The position numbers and the translations under genes are program-made. This document shows positions 17,085 to 26,599 of a stretch of 64,000 nucleotides of DNA, piece after piece. Origin of the DNA: Lacrimispora algidixylanolytica (GTDB lineage: Bacteria > Bacillota > Clostridia > Lachnospirales > Lachnospiraceae); contig NZ_MCIA01000031.1 in assembly GCF_003609635.1 (NCBI RefSeq), forward strand, positions 124,001-188,000, in the 5' to 3' direction. Position 1 is the stretch's first letter. Every line of letters starts with the position of its first letter. Under the pieces are notes generated by a model. It was not told the origin of the DNA, searched no databases, and was given only the letters and a program-made list of their open reading frames with translations.

Positions 17085-18104
17085 TTATATTTTTTTAATT
17101 ACAAAGAATAATGCGTTAAATAGTGATTTATTGCTTGAACTTAAGTATTCTGCCGGCCTGACTTTCTTTACTTGGAAATGTTCTTCTGGTATGTACATAT
17201 CTTTGGATATACAGTAAGGCATTGCATTATGATACCCTTCTGTATCTGTAGAGATATCTGTACTACGGCATTTCATAAATAATAATCCATCCTTATTCAG
17301 AAGCTTATTGATTTGTTCAAAGTAAAGATTTCTTTCTGATGGATCGATACTGTGATAACAGCCTCTATCAAAAATATAATCATAAGTATCCTCTAATTTT
17401 GTATGAAGAATATTATCTTCCTGAAAGCGTATACCTGGTTCATTAATCTGGGCACTAGAAAAAGCATATGGTACTAAATCAATTCCAGTTACATTAAATC
17501 CTCTTTTGTGTAGCCATATAGCCTGTCTTCCAGAACCTGTTCCTACATCTAAGAATTTCCCAGAAGTGATATTTTCACTTCTAAGTTCCTCATCTAAATC
17601 TGGGTCAATTTCTAACTGGTTCCACATAATCACCTCAGGATTGGCACCTAAGTATGCAGCATGGAAACCTGTAATAAAATAAGGAGTCATTTTTGTATTG
17701 TGAATCTCCTTGTAGATGCTTCTTACTGTTAAGATATCAATGTTGAAAGAAAGGAAGATAATCTTATCAATTGTTTCGATTTTACCCAGGTCTCTGATAT
17801 CTGTTAAAATTTCTTCTGTAACTTCTTGAATCATTGAATTGTTAATTGCATCTAAAATTGCTGATTTTATAAATATTAAGGCCGTGTTAGGTTTTTGCCC
17901 TGTTAATTTATTTTTCATATCAACAACAGAATCTGCAAATAAAAAATCATTTGTGCTAACTGCCTCTTCCTGTTCTTGAAAGTTCCAGCCTCCTATTATT
18001 CTACAATCTAAATCAACAATTTTATTCTGAATAATTTCATGGGAATAATTATTGAAATTACCCAGTATTATTACATCATTCTCCTTTACAATCTGTTCAA
18101 TCAA
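17085..18104 (-). CDS. Methyltransferase with N-terminal extension, TTG start
   Basis: A 339-aa protein. It starts with TTG at 18104, seven nt after GGAGG; no better ATG is in frame. Residues of about 1-180 match no family I recognise, with short hydrophobic strands (VIILGNF, TALIFIKSAI, IIFLSFNID). From about 185 it is a class I methyltransferase: FLDVGTGSGRQAIWLHKRG, TGIDLVPYAF and FDRGCYHSI, the last typical of thiopurine-methyltransferase/TehB-like enzymes. The front domain may be a carrier- or substrate-binding module. It follows the A-PCP gene after 31 nt. Confidence 0.78.
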   Translation of the reverse strand: MIEQIVKENDVIILGNFNNYSHEIIQNKIVDLDCRIIGGWNFQEQEEAVSTNDFLFADSVVDMKNKLTGQKPNTALIFIKSAILDAINNSMIQEVTEEILTDIRDLGKIETIDKIIFLSFNIDILTVRSIYKEIHNTKMTPYFITGFHAAYLGANPEVIMWNQLEIDPDLDEELRSENITSGKFLDVGTGSGRQAIWLHKRGFNVTGIDLVPYAFSSAQINEPGIRFQEDNILHTKLEDTYDYIFDRGCYHSIDPSERNLYFEQINKLLNKDGLLFMKCRSTDISTDTEGYHNAMPYCISKDMYIPEEHFQVKKVRPAEYLSSSNKSLFNALFFVIKKI

Positions 18105-18135
18105 ATGAATACCTCCTCAAACTCTATGTTTAAGC

Positions 18136-19890
18136 TTATTTTAGTACGAATTTTTTCAATTCATTGTAGTTGTAAATAATCTCTGGTATTAATTTTTCAT
18201 CGTCAATTTCAACATCATATATGTCTTCAATTTCGATAACAAGTTTGATAATATTGATTGAATCATAACCGATAATTCTCATATCGTTTTCCCAAGCATT
18301 ATCTCCTGGCAATTTGCTTAATCCAATAATTTCAAGAATCTTCTTTAAAAACTTCACTTCTTCTGGATCATATCCTTCAAAGAGACTATTATCTTCTGTT
18401 GTTTTGAATAAATCATTTAATGCATTATAGTCTGTTTTTCCACTGATTGATGTTGGAAATTCATCTACTTTCAGGATATGTACTGGAATCATGTGTGGCG
18501 GCATTGCTTTTTTTAAGAAGTCTTTCAAGACAGCTACATCAATTTCATCTTTTCCAATGTAACATGCATTGATTTGTTTTTTATCTGCGTCAAATACAAC
18601 AGCACTTACATCAATACCATCATATTTCAGCATTGTATTTTCAATTTCTTTTACTTCAACTCTTTTTCCATAGAATGCAATCTGAGTATCCATCCTACCG
18701 TGGAAATAATAGTTTCCGTCTTCTCCAAGAGATACTAAGTCACCTGTTTTATATGTTCTTTGGTTTGTTTCTTTGTCAATTAGGAATGCGACTTCTGTTT
18801 CTTTATCATTACCTACATATCCTCTACCTACGCAGATACCAGTAACTAAAAGTTCACCTGGCTCATCTACGCCACATTTGCTACCATCAGGTTTTACGAT
18901 GGTCATTTTTGCATTACTAATTGGCTTACCAATAGGAATCGGATCAAAGTCACTGTTTTTATCCATTACTAAGTGGATAATATCGTCAGAAGCTTCCGTT
19001 GGTCCATAAGCGTTAACAAGTGTAATATCTGGTAATACATTAAAAATTTGATCTGCCAATGTTCTTGTTAAAGATTCTCCCGTAGATACTAAACATTTTA
19101 AATCTGTAAATTCTTTGGAGAAGGTTTTAATCTCATGAATTACTAATGCTAAGTAAGTAGGTACAGCCTCTAATACTTGAATATGATAATCATATAAAGT
19201 GTTTCGGAAACTCTTCAGATTTAAAAGTGCGCTTTCTTGGAAGATAACACTTGTAGCACCTACACATAATGGAGCCAACATCTGCCATACAGAAACATCA
19301 AAACTGATAGATGCATTATTTGCTACAATACTGGAATCTGTAAGATTCAGTAAACGGATTTTTTCTGATAAATGGTTGTTCATACCAACATGTTCAACCA
19401 TTGCACCTTTTGGTAATCCAGTTGAGCCAGAAGTGAAAAGAATATAAGCTAATAAGCGATCTTCGATTACATTTTCTGGAACATAATCATCTGGAATGTT
19501 TTTATCATTTAATACGTCATGGACATCGATTGCTGGTAGTGTAATTTCATCAATTCTTTCCTTACTGTCTCGAATTACATATTGGGCCTTAGAAATATCA
19601 GCCATATAGTTTGCTCTTTGTACAGGTGTCTTCATATCAATTGGTAGAAAGGCAGCTCCTGCTTTTAAAATACCTAAAACAGTAACAACTGCACAGTAGG
19701 ATCGATCCATATATACTGCGACAACATTTTCCTTTCCAATTGATTTTTCTGCTAAAAATTTAGCTACTTTGTTACTCATTACATTAACTTCCTCATAAGT
19801 CAATCTCATTTTATCGTCAATAATTGCTACTTTATCCCTATATGTTTTTACATTCTCTGCGAAACTTTGATATACATTATTTACTCTCAT
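18136..19890 (-). CDS. NRPS adenylation-PCP didomain, likely diamino acid-specific
   Basis: A 584-aa protein: A domain at about 1-500 with A3 LFTSGSTGLPKGA, A5 NAYGPTEAS, A7/A8 YKTGDLVSLGEDGNYYFHGR and the A10 lysine in SISGKTDY. A C-terminal PCP has its serine in IIGYDSINIIKL. By eye against GrsA the ten pocket residues read D-V-W-E-V-T-A-D-D-K. As I remember it, this is close to the 2,4-diaminobutyrate code in syringomycin synthetase (DIWELTADDK). The extra Glu and Asp residues would suit a side-chain amine. With SbnA/SbnB present, loading of diaminopropionate onto its own PCP is the leading inference. Confidence 0.9.
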   Translation of the reverse strand: MRVNNVYQSFAENVKTYRDKVAIIDDKMRLTYEEVNVMSNKVAKFLAEKSIGKENVVAVYMDRSYCAVVTVLGILKAGAAFLPIDMKTPVQRANYMADISKAQYVIRDSKERIDEITLPAIDVHDVLNDKNIPDDYVPENVIEDRLLAYILFTSGSTGLPKGAMVEHVGMNNHLSEKIRLLNLTDSSIVANNASISFDVSVWQMLAPLCVGATSVIFQESALLNLKSFRNTLYDYHIQVLEAVPTYLALVIHEIKTFSKEFTDLKCLVSTGESLTRTLADQIFNVLPDITLVNAYGPTEASDDIIHLVMDKNSDFDPIPIGKPISNAKMTIVKPDGSKCGVDEPGELLVTGICVGRGYVGNDKETEVAFLIDKETNQRTYKTGDLVSLGEDGNYYFHGRMDTQIAFYGKRVEVKEIENTMLKYDGIDVSAVVFDADKKQINACYIGKDEIDVAVLKDFLKKAMPPHMIPVHILKVDEFPTSISGKTDYNALNDLFKTTEDNSLFEGYDPEEVKFLKKILEIIGLSKLPGDNAWENDMRIIGYDSINIIKLVIEIEDIYDVEIDDEKLIPEIIYNYNELKKFVLK

Positions 19891-20004
19891 ATCTTCTTAT
19901 CCTTTCTTAGTACCTTTGGTACTCTGCTTTTATTAATACGATTTATTAAGAATAGAATTATACTTTAGATAAAACCACCTCCCTTAATCGTCCCACTTGT
20001 TTTG

Positions 20005-21615
20005 TTACCCAATATCTGAATTCGTGGAGCTTAATTTTTTTCTATCAATTTTACCGTTAACTGTATAAGGCAGAGATGACAGAAATACATATTTCTGGGG
20101 TAACATATATAATGGAAGCTTAGTAATCAGATATTGTTTTACATCTTCAGCGCTACAGTCTTTATCTGTTACCATATAGGCACATATATAATCCAGCTTC
20201 GTTTCCCGGATTAATATAACTGCAGCATCTTTTATGCTTTCGTGTTGGACAAGGAAGGATTCAATCTCCTCAAGTTCGATTCTGTATCCATTGAATTTAA
20301 TTTGATGGTCATTTCTTCCAATAAACGTCATTTCTCCATCATCCTGTAAGACTGCCAAATCATTTGACTTATACATCTTGCCAGGTTTTTCACCGTAAAT
20401 ATCCTCCACAAAGCATTTATCAGTTAATTCTTTCTTATTGATATAACCATCTGTAACATTCAGACCAGCTATATAGATTTCTCCTATTTCATCTAACCGA
20501 GCAGGTGTCATATCTTCCTTCAGCAAATAAATATCTACGTTATCCGTAGGAATGCCAATTGGAACTGTACTTTTTGTATCCTTTTCAATATCATATTTGT
20601 GTGATGTACAGCCAATTGTCGTTTCAGTAGGTCCATATAAATTAAAAAATGTGATTCGGTCAGAAAATAACTTACAGATTCTCCTTGCCACACTAGTTTT
20701 TAATGTCTCTCCTCCTGTTACGATAACTTTTATGTTGCTTTTACTTACATCAAGTTCTTCTATAATTCGTAAATGTGATGGTGTAAGTATCAGAACGTCA
20801 ACAAGATTATCCATTATTATTTTGCTAAGGGCATATCCACTATTTGAATAGTCATATGTCACTATTCCATTTCCAGAAATCAATGGTACAAGCACTGATA
20901 TCACGGTCATATCAAAGGCTAAGGAGGCGTATAATGCAAACATAACCGGTTTCTCAAAGTTCAGACTGGTGACATACTGGTCCTTTGCCCATACTATAAA
21001 GTTCACTAAATTGTAGTGGGATACGACAACCCCTTTGGGTTTCCCTGTTGAACCTGACGTATAAATGATGTAGGCATAATCCTCACACCTGACTTTTTCA
21101 AGAACTGTATCATTCTCATCCTGTTTGGCGTTCATAAGTTCTTCAATTACTTCGTATACAAATGTTTCAGTTAAGAGTTTGGCAACTTTTCCCCACTCAG
21201 GATCATTCTTTACTTTATCCAGGTATTTTTGGCTTATCAGAATCAAATCTGGCTGACTATCTAATAAAATACTCTCATTTCGATATGGACCGCCTTTGAT
21301 ATCAAGCGGTACATAGGCTGATTTTGCTTTTAATACACCCATTACCGCAGAAACAGATTCCACAGAATTCTGAATCAGGATAGCAACTCGTTTGCTAACT
21401 TTGGGCACTTCTTCAACATATCTTGCTATTTTGGTAACAAAAAAAGAAAGCTGCTCGTATGACAACTCTCTCTCTTTATCTTTTACCGCAATATTATTTG
21501 GACTTTCTATCACATACTTGTCAAACAAATCGACTATCGTCTGCCCACCTTCTCTATGCTTTACTGGCCCCCTTAGAATTGCTTTGGGAGGTTTTTTTTC
21601 ACATTCTATCCCCAT
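20005..21615 (-). CDS. Free-standing NRPS adenylation domain
   Basis: A 536-aa amino-acid-activating enzyme without PCP. Seen: IYTSGSTGKPKGVV (A3), ASLAFDMTVISV (A4), FNLYGPTETT (A5), YKSNDLAVLQDDGEMTFIGR (A7/A8) and the A10 lysine in TVNGKIDRKKL. Asp in AFDMT is kept, so an alpha-amino acid is expected. By-eye pocket residues D-M-I-I-V-G-L-I-G-K match no code I know. It must load one of the discrete carrier proteins in trans. AAGGAGGAG precedes the ATG, and it directly abuts the upstream BtrH-like gene. Confidence 0.9.
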   Translation of the reverse strand: MGIECEKKPPKAILRGPVKHREGGQTIVDLFDKYVIESPNNIAVKDKERELSYEQLSFFVTKIARYVEEVPKVSKRVAILIQNSVESVSAVMGVLKAKSAYVPLDIKGGPYRNESILLDSQPDLILISQKYLDKVKNDPEWGKVAKLLTETFVYEVIEELMNAKQDENDTVLEKVRCEDYAYIIYTSGSTGKPKGVVVSHYNLVNFIVWAKDQYVTSLNFEKPVMFALYASLAFDMTVISVLVPLISGNGIVTYDYSNSGYALSKIIMDNLVDVLILTPSHLRIIEELDVSKSNIKVIVTGGETLKTSVARRICKLFSDRITFFNLYGPTETTIGCTSHKYDIEKDTKSTVPIGIPTDNVDIYLLKEDMTPARLDEIGEIYIAGLNVTDGYINKKELTDKCFVEDIYGEKPGKMYKSNDLAVLQDDGEMTFIGRNDHQIKFNGYRIELEEIESFLVQHESIKDAAVILIRETKLDYICAYMVTDKDCSAEDVKQYLITKLPLYMLPQKYVFLSSLPYTVNGKIDRKKLSSTNSDIG

Positions 21616-22647
21616 TTACTTCTCCTCCTTTCTCTTATTACTCTTTTCATTTTTCTCTTCTGTTTTTACTTTTAACGATACTATTAATTTCGTTACCTCT
21701 TCCTCAGCCTTTGCAATATCTAGTAATTGTTCAGACGCCCTCTTCGCATAGTAAGCCGTTTGATCTGAATAGTATCCTTTCACAATAAAAACAACAACCA
21801 TTTTCCATTGTTCTGATATGGAATCTATTTTTGATTGTATGTCTAATAGAGATTTACTGTATGCTGTAAATATATTTGATAGATAATAAAATAAATCTCC
21901 CAAATTTTTTCTGCCATATTCCATAAATTTTAATCCAATCATAAAATCAGAATAATCCAAATCGGAATACCGTTCTTTTTCGCTTTCTAAAAAGGTTATA
22001 TTATACACATCTTTTGCAAAGATTCTTATACTGTCACTATTCTCAAGTTTATGATTTTTTTCCAGTTCCTGTATCATCTGTGCCAAGACATTATGTAAAT
22101 TGAGTTCTTTCTTTGGCTTAACTGCTCTAAATATCAAAATTCCTCTGTAGTCTTCAAGATTCTCTAATTCCAGCTTAATTAAATCCTGAGTAAGAAATCC
22201 ATCTACACATGACATAGTTTTGTCATTGATATCCGTGACCAGAAATGTGTGTAGCTTGTTTACCTTATTATAATACTGTTCATACCAAGGTATATAATAG
22301 GTACTAGAAATAATTGCAACTGGATTACTTTCTTTTAAATTTCTTCTAATATGCGATAATAATTCTTCCTTGGTTAGATCCGTCACATACTCTACATCCA
22401 GTCCAATGAAATCCTTAAGGTAATTCAATTCTTTCGTGAAATTTTTAAGGTATGTAGGATAATTGCAACTGGTTCGTAACTTACTTAACACCCCTTCTCC
22501 CTCTACTATTTTAGGAGAATAAGTAAAATTCAGCCCTTTGGCATGCAAATACATATGTTCTTTGCCAAAGTAATCGGCTACACTTTTTACAATATCATCA
22601 ATACATAAATACCCTCTTTTATGATACGGTTGAATTTCGCTTAACAT
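21616..22647 (-). CDS. BtrH-like/papain-fold acyltransferase candidate (Cys-His-Asp)
   Basis: A 343-aa protein with a putative triad of Cys15 (GYLCIDDIVKSV), His133 (KLHTFLVTDI) and Asp149 (SCVDGF). These spacings match the other Cys-bearing paralogues, and the segment after the His (strand, turn, strand, Asp-Gly-Phe) is very like that at 32363-33331. Residues 180-343 are helical, ending in a lysine- and glutamate-rich tail. Its stop abuts the start of the free A domain, so it may act on the amino acid that enzyme activates. No membrane segment or signal peptide is present. Confidence 0.55.
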   Translation of the reverse strand: MLSEIQPYHKRGYLCIDDIVKSVADYFGKEHMYLHAKGLNFTYSPKIVEGEGVLSKLRTSCNYPTYLKNFTKELNYLKDFIGLDVEYVTDLTKEELLSHIRRNLKESNPVAIISSTYYIPWYEQYYNKVNKLHTFLVTDINDKTMSCVDGFLTQDLIKLELENLEDYRGILIFRAVKPKKELNLHNVLAQMIQELEKNHKLENSDSIRIFAKDVYNITFLESEKERYSDLDYSDFMIGLKFMEYGRKNLGDLFYYLSNIFTAYSKSLLDIQSKIDSISEQWKMVVVFIVKGYYSDQTAYYAKRASEQLLDIAKAEEEVTKLIVSLKVKTEEKNEKSNKRKEEK

Positions 22648-22715
22648 TTTTTATCTCCACTTGACAAGTAATTATTTTTTCTCTAATTTCATTATCAGCC
22701 AACAGGATTTCCCCC

Positions 22716-23402
22716 TTACTTTCTTAGACTTTCTGGTAACTCTCCGTATCTTGCTCCTAGAAAACCTGCTGAAAAATGAGGCATCCAGCCATGAACATTA
22801 AATTTTTTGTATCTATCAAATCCTGCAACTAACATGCCAGAACGATCATATCTTCCCTTGTTAATCCATATCCAGAACTCAGAATCTGGTGTCTTGTTAT
22901 AGAGATAACGAAATCTTCCAATAAACACCATATATATTCCAAGGCTAAACAATACCTTTTTCTCTTCTCGAAATTGTCTTGTTATATCAATACCAGACTC
23001 ACGAATAAATTCTGGTGAAGCAGTTGCTTTGGATTTGAACCATAAATCTTTTGGTTCAATACTTTCTTCAGCCAGAACATCATCAAGTGCCCAGTTTTCC
23101 AAACGCAATAGTGTTCCTAGCTGTCTCTGAGTTAAGTCTTTTGGTACACAAAGGATCATTTCATTATTATTGTTTGCTTCTTCGATTTCTTGTTTTGTAA
23201 ATGGACATTCTTCCAGTGAAAATACTTCTCCTGTAATATCTGTAATGCCCATACCAATATACCACTGTTCCATTTCTTTTCTTAATGTAATGGGAGATGT
23301 AGGGTCTAGCTGGCCTTCATTCACAAAAGACCATACTTGTCTTCTATCTACTTTCTTATCGTCGATAAGCTGTTTGACTAATTGTGTATAAATCTCATTC
23401 AT
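22716..23402 (-). CDS. Unknown family, paralogue of the gene at 29889-30572
   Basis: A 228-aa protein from ATG 23402, with GGAGG seven nt upstream. A longer frame to 23501 runs into the preceding gene and has no site. I do not recognise the family. It shares with its paralogue the order EMEQWYIGMGI, LTGxPF/TGEVF, FTKQEIEEA, ILCVP, LDxLW-type acidic strand and a C-terminal NVHGWMPHFSAGFLGARYGE. The shared HGWMPxF block and GxRY suggest a common ligand or partner. No Cys pair, P-loop or Rossmann motif is visible. A weak resemblance in layout to DUF5701 is possible but unproven. Confidence 0.75.
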   Translation of the reverse strand: MNEIYTQLVKQLIDDKKVDRRQVWSFVNEGQLDPTSPITLRKEMEQWYIGMGITDITGEVFSLEECPFTKQEIEEANNNNEMILCVPKDLTQRQLGTLLRLENWALDDVLAEESIEPKDLWFKSKATASPEFIRESGIDITRQFREEKKVLFSLGIYMVFIGRFRYLYNKTPDSEFWIWINKGRYDRSGMLVAGFDRYKKFNVHGWMPHFSAGFLGARYGELPESLRK

Positions 23403-23424
23403 TTCTTTTCCTCCATCATCATCA

Positions 23425-24582
23425 TCATATTTTATATCCGGTCTTAACAGATACTGCCTTATGAAATCTAAAATATGACAGACTTGAAATATCAACATCA
23501 ATGCTCTTTCCTGTTATGATTTTACTAAGCAAATAACCACAAGCCAATCCATGCGTAATACCATGTCCATTGAAACCTGCAATACAATACATTCCTGAAG
23601 GACCATACGGACCAACAATTGGAAGATCATCTATTGTTGTTTCGTAAAAACCAGCCCACTTAGAAATCAGTTTTTTATCATAGAGGTCTGGTACTCGCTC
23701 TATTGCTTTTTTACAATGCTTAATTTCCCAGTCTAAATCAATTTCAGCAAATGACACCTCCTCTTTGCGATAAGGCCGGCTATAACCTGACAGTACTCCA
23801 CCTGATTCCCAGTGAAATCCTGTTCCTTCATCCCCAAAGATAATAACCGGCATATCTTTACTGATCCAGGAAACTGGTTCTGTTACCCATACCTGCTGAA
23901 GGGACGGTTCTATGGGAATCGAGTTATTAGTCATCTGGCCAATCTGCTTCGCAAATGGTCCTGCTGCATTTACAACAATTGATGTCTCAATTTCTCCCTC
24001 ATCCAATATAACCTTATTTATTTTTTCATTCTTTGTTTCGATGTCGCAAACCGTCTTGTCACATAAAATCTTCACATTTTGCTTATAAAGCTCTTTTTTT
24101 ATGATTCCTAGTAACATTGACACATTTAAAAGACCATCATCACGGCAATAAGTAGTTAGCAAAACATCGTCTACACGAATATTACCAAACATTTTTGCCG
24201 TTTGTCTGGATGAAAGAATCTGGGCATTGACTGACATTTCTCTCTGAAATTTAACAGCCTCTTCTGCCTCATTTAAGGATTTCTCCTCGGTGAAGGCAAA
24301 TGCATATCCACAAGGATTAAATTGTATATTACAATGGCTTTCCTTTTCTAGCTCATGCATCATTTCTCTATTTAACATAGATAACATAATATTTTCTCTA
24401 GAAGAAAACTGTTGTCTGATTCCACCAGCACACCGCATAGTTGTATAACCGCCTATATAGCTTTCACGCTCGACTATACAAACTTTCAATCCTTGTTTTG
24501 ACAAATAGTAGGCTGCACTTAATCCCATAATTCCGGCTCCAATAATGACAGCATCAACGTGATCGATTATTGTATTTGCCAT
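23425..24582 (-). CDS. FAD-dependent amino acid/sarcosine dehydrogenase-like (DAO family)
   Basis: A 385-aa flavoprotein. The start is ATG 24582, seven nt after AGGAG; GTG 24588 is too close to that site. The FAD-binding motif VIIGAGIMGLSAAYYL is near the N-terminus, GGYTTMRCAGGI follows, and the C-terminal FAD segment GMYCIAGFNGHGITHG is diagnostic of the glycine/sarcosine oxidase group. In an anaerobe it is unlikely to use oxygen. Relatives such as sarcosine and dimethylglycine dehydrogenases pass electrons to ETF, and etfA/etfB lie in the same operon. Inferred role: oxidation of a C-N bond in a building block or in the product. Confidence 0.85.
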   Translation of the reverse strand: MANTIIDHVDAVIIGAGIMGLSAAYYLSKQGLKVCIVERESYIGGYTTMRCAGGIRQQFSSRENIMLSMLNREMMHELEKESHCNIQFNPCGYAFAFTEEKSLNEAEEAVKFQREMSVNAQILSSRQTAKMFGNIRVDDVLLTTYCRDDGLLNVSMLLGIIKKELYKQNVKILCDKTVCDIETKNEKINKVILDEGEIETSIVVNAAGPFAKQIGQMTNNSIPIEPSLQQVWVTEPVSWISKDMPVIIFGDEGTGFHWESGGVLSGYSRPYRKEEVSFAEIDLDWEIKHCKKAIERVPDLYDKKLISKWAGFYETTIDDLPIVGPYGPSGMYCIAGFNGHGITHGLACGYLLSKIITGKSIDVDISSLSYFRFHKAVSVKTGYKI

Positions 24583-24648
24583 TGACACACTCCTTTTTTT
24601 CTTCTAAAAAACATACATATCACTCATAACTCTGAAAGCATGTTTAAT

Positions 24649-24924
24649 TTATTTCTCTCCAGTATTTTGACGGTTTTTACCAGCTTCAAGCACCGTCATT
24701 AATCCATCGTAAAATGTTTTTGGAGAATGAAATAAATCAGGAGTAATCAGACTATCTGGAAAGTTAATTCCAAATTCCCCTTCCAATACTATCATGATTT
24801 CAATCACCCTAAATGAATTAATACCTAAATCCAACATGGTAACATTCATTTGTTTCTCCGTAAATTCTTCTATTGTGTAACGTTTTAAAATGTCAATGTA
24901 CTTTGTTAAGTAACCGTTATCCAT
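24649..24924 (-). CDS. Free-standing carrier protein with an INS motif
   Basis: A 91-aa carrier protein. The candidate phosphopantetheine serine is S37 in DLGINSFRVIEIMIVLEGEF, where Asn replaces the usual Asp before Ser. Such substitution is seen in some functional carriers but can reduce recognition by a transferase. The acidic helix VLEGEFGINFPDSL follows. The gene overlaps the next gene's coordinates by 8 nt (24917-26599), so the carrier and that transglutaminase-like protein are coupled and may work together. Confidence 0.85.
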   Translation of the reverse strand: MDNGYLTKYIDILKRYTIEEFTEKQMNVTMLDLGINSFRVIEIMIVLEGEFGINFPDSLITPDLFHSPKTFYDGLMTVLEAGKNRQNTGEK

Positions 24925-26599
24925 ACATTTCCTCCTTCACAATATCACCAAAGTTATTCTGGAACCATTCTTGTTTTTCGCAGTTCTTGTTTTGTACTAC
25001 ACAGTAACTATTCGTATTATTAAATGCGAGTATGATTTCTCCTTCTATTAACTTGCTTTTCTCTTGAAGGCTGACATTATATAGTATCCATTTACTGTTC
25101 TGCTCAAATTTGTACACTACATAATCATATTTCTTAGTAAAGACAACGCATCCTTGTGCATTAAAATATTTCTTAAATGCTGCCAGTAAAAATACTGCGC
25201 GGTCTTTTGTTCCACTTGTCTGATGTCGAATACATTGATCAGCAGTCATGAGCCTATCATTCTCAGGAAAAATTGATTCCGTTCCCATCTGATCTACGTA
25301 TTGATAAATCTCTTCTTCATTGCGAAAATTTACGTTTCCCCAATTACTTTGGATACTCCAGTAAATATAGGTTTCTGGCTTTGAAACACACAATGTCTGA
25401 TTCGCATATCTTATCCATGGATATATGCTTGATTTTGTGCAATCCCCACTCCTTAAAACAGTATTTCTGAAATCATCTGTGTCAAGATTAGGGTTTACAG
25501 TCATGATCTCACTCTCTTTAACTATTGGATTGTATGTAGGCAAAAAAGTATTTTGGGCAATCAGATTATATTCCTCCAATAAAAGATGACTAATCTCAGC
25601 ATCATTTCCTTTAAAGTCAATGAACCATTCTGCCCCAAAAACCCTGTTTATTGTTCCAGAAGGATAAATTGTGCTTTGACTGCAAAGTGTTAAATTATCA
25701 TGGCTGATAAAAAACAGTTTATTCTCAACCGTTTTTACAATCAGATAATCCTGATTTATAATACGAAATTGAACCAAATGAGACGCTCTAAATCCATACC
25801 ATCGAAGTAGTACATACAGGGTAGACATAAAAAAATTACAGCTTACTGCAATTCTCTTTCCTTCCTCTTTACCCGATAGAATTTCTTCTATTCCATACCA
25901 AGGTGCCAGATATTTACTTGCCCAAGTATTGTCACGGTCAGGCCGGGTTATTTGCAAATGGAACTTATCCATGAGAATATCATAGATGTATTTTAAATTC
26001 TGTTCGGAATTTTCACTTGGAAGCTCTAACTGACGGCATATATTTGGTATTACTGGGGACATCATAGTTGTCATTATGCTTGCACATTCTAATTGTATAT
26101 GAGCTTCTCTAAAGCGAATATTTCTTGTTATAGCACGAGCCAACTGAATATGTTGTAATTCCTCATCTTCACTTTCCTCCTCTTTTAGAAGCGTATTTTT
26201 CCACCATGGCTCATCCTGTTTCAAAACCATTTGCCAGTTTACTTTTTTTCTCAGAGCTGGCTGGTAAAAACGCTCAATGCTTACAATTTTGATTTTTTTA
26301 CTTTCTACATCTTCTTTTACACATAGTAGTAAATCCGCTAAATACTCCTTACCTTCCTGATACTGTACTTTTACCAGACATCTAATTTCACAACTGTTTT
26401 TTATTATGTATGATTCATCCAAGGTAATCCGGCAACGCTTTACCTTATATACCATAAAATAGTCTTCAAACCATTTATTCATTGACTGTTTTGCAACATC
26501 ATCTTCTACCATCAGTAATCTAAGCCACTCCTCTTTATTGCCAGAAAAAATACTGTTCTTTAATCTGGTTACCAAATCAGTGAACTTACTATTCATCAT
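24917..26599 (-). CDS. Tandem transglutaminase-like protein, candidate condensation enzyme
   Basis: A 560-aa protein of no family I can name with certainty. Two segments resemble the transglutaminase core. The first, at about 249-300, has Cys254 in AVSCNFFMSTLYVLLRWYGF followed by an HLVQF strand; the second, at about 455-510, has SGTKDRAVFLLAAF, where the Cys position is Thr/Lys. So one active and one degenerate module is likely. Papain/transglutaminase-fold enzymes can make amides from carrier-bound thioesters. The gene lies between two carrier-protein genes and overlaps both by 8-11 nt. Inferred role: peptide bond formation or chain transfer between those carriers. Confidence 0.5.
   Translation of the reverse strand: MMNSKFTDLVTRLKNSIFSGNKEEWLRLLMVEDDVAKQSMNKWFEDYFMVYKVKRCRITLDESYIIKNSCEIRCLVKVQYQEGKEYLADLLLCVKEDVESKKIKIVSIERFYQPALRKKVNWQMVLKQDEPWWKNTLLKEEESEDEELQHIQLARAITRNIRFREAHIQLECASIMTTMMSPVIPNICRQLELPSENSEQNLKYIYDILMDKFHLQITRPDRDNTWASKYLAPWYGIEEILSGKEEGKRIAVSCNFFMSTLYVLLRWYGFRASHLVQFRIINQDYLIVKTVENKLFFISHDNLTLCSQSTIYPSGTINRVFGAEWFIDFKGNDAEISHLLLEEYNLIAQNTFLPTYNPIVKESEIMTVNPNLDTDDFRNTVLRSGDCTKSSIYPWIRYANQTLCVSKPETYIYWSIQSNWGNVNFRNEEEIYQYVDQMGTESIFPENDRLMTADQCIRHQTSGTKDRAVFLLAAFKKYFNAQGCVVFTKKYDYVVYKFEQNSKWILYNVSLQEKSKLIEGEIILAFNNTNSYCVVQNKNCEKQEWFQNNFGDIVKEEMYG

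Noticed and set aside
20005-21615. Assigning a substrate to the free A domain from its pocket residues
   Set aside because: The by-eye code (DMIIVGLIGK) matches nothing I remember, and the alignment around residue 278 is uncertain.
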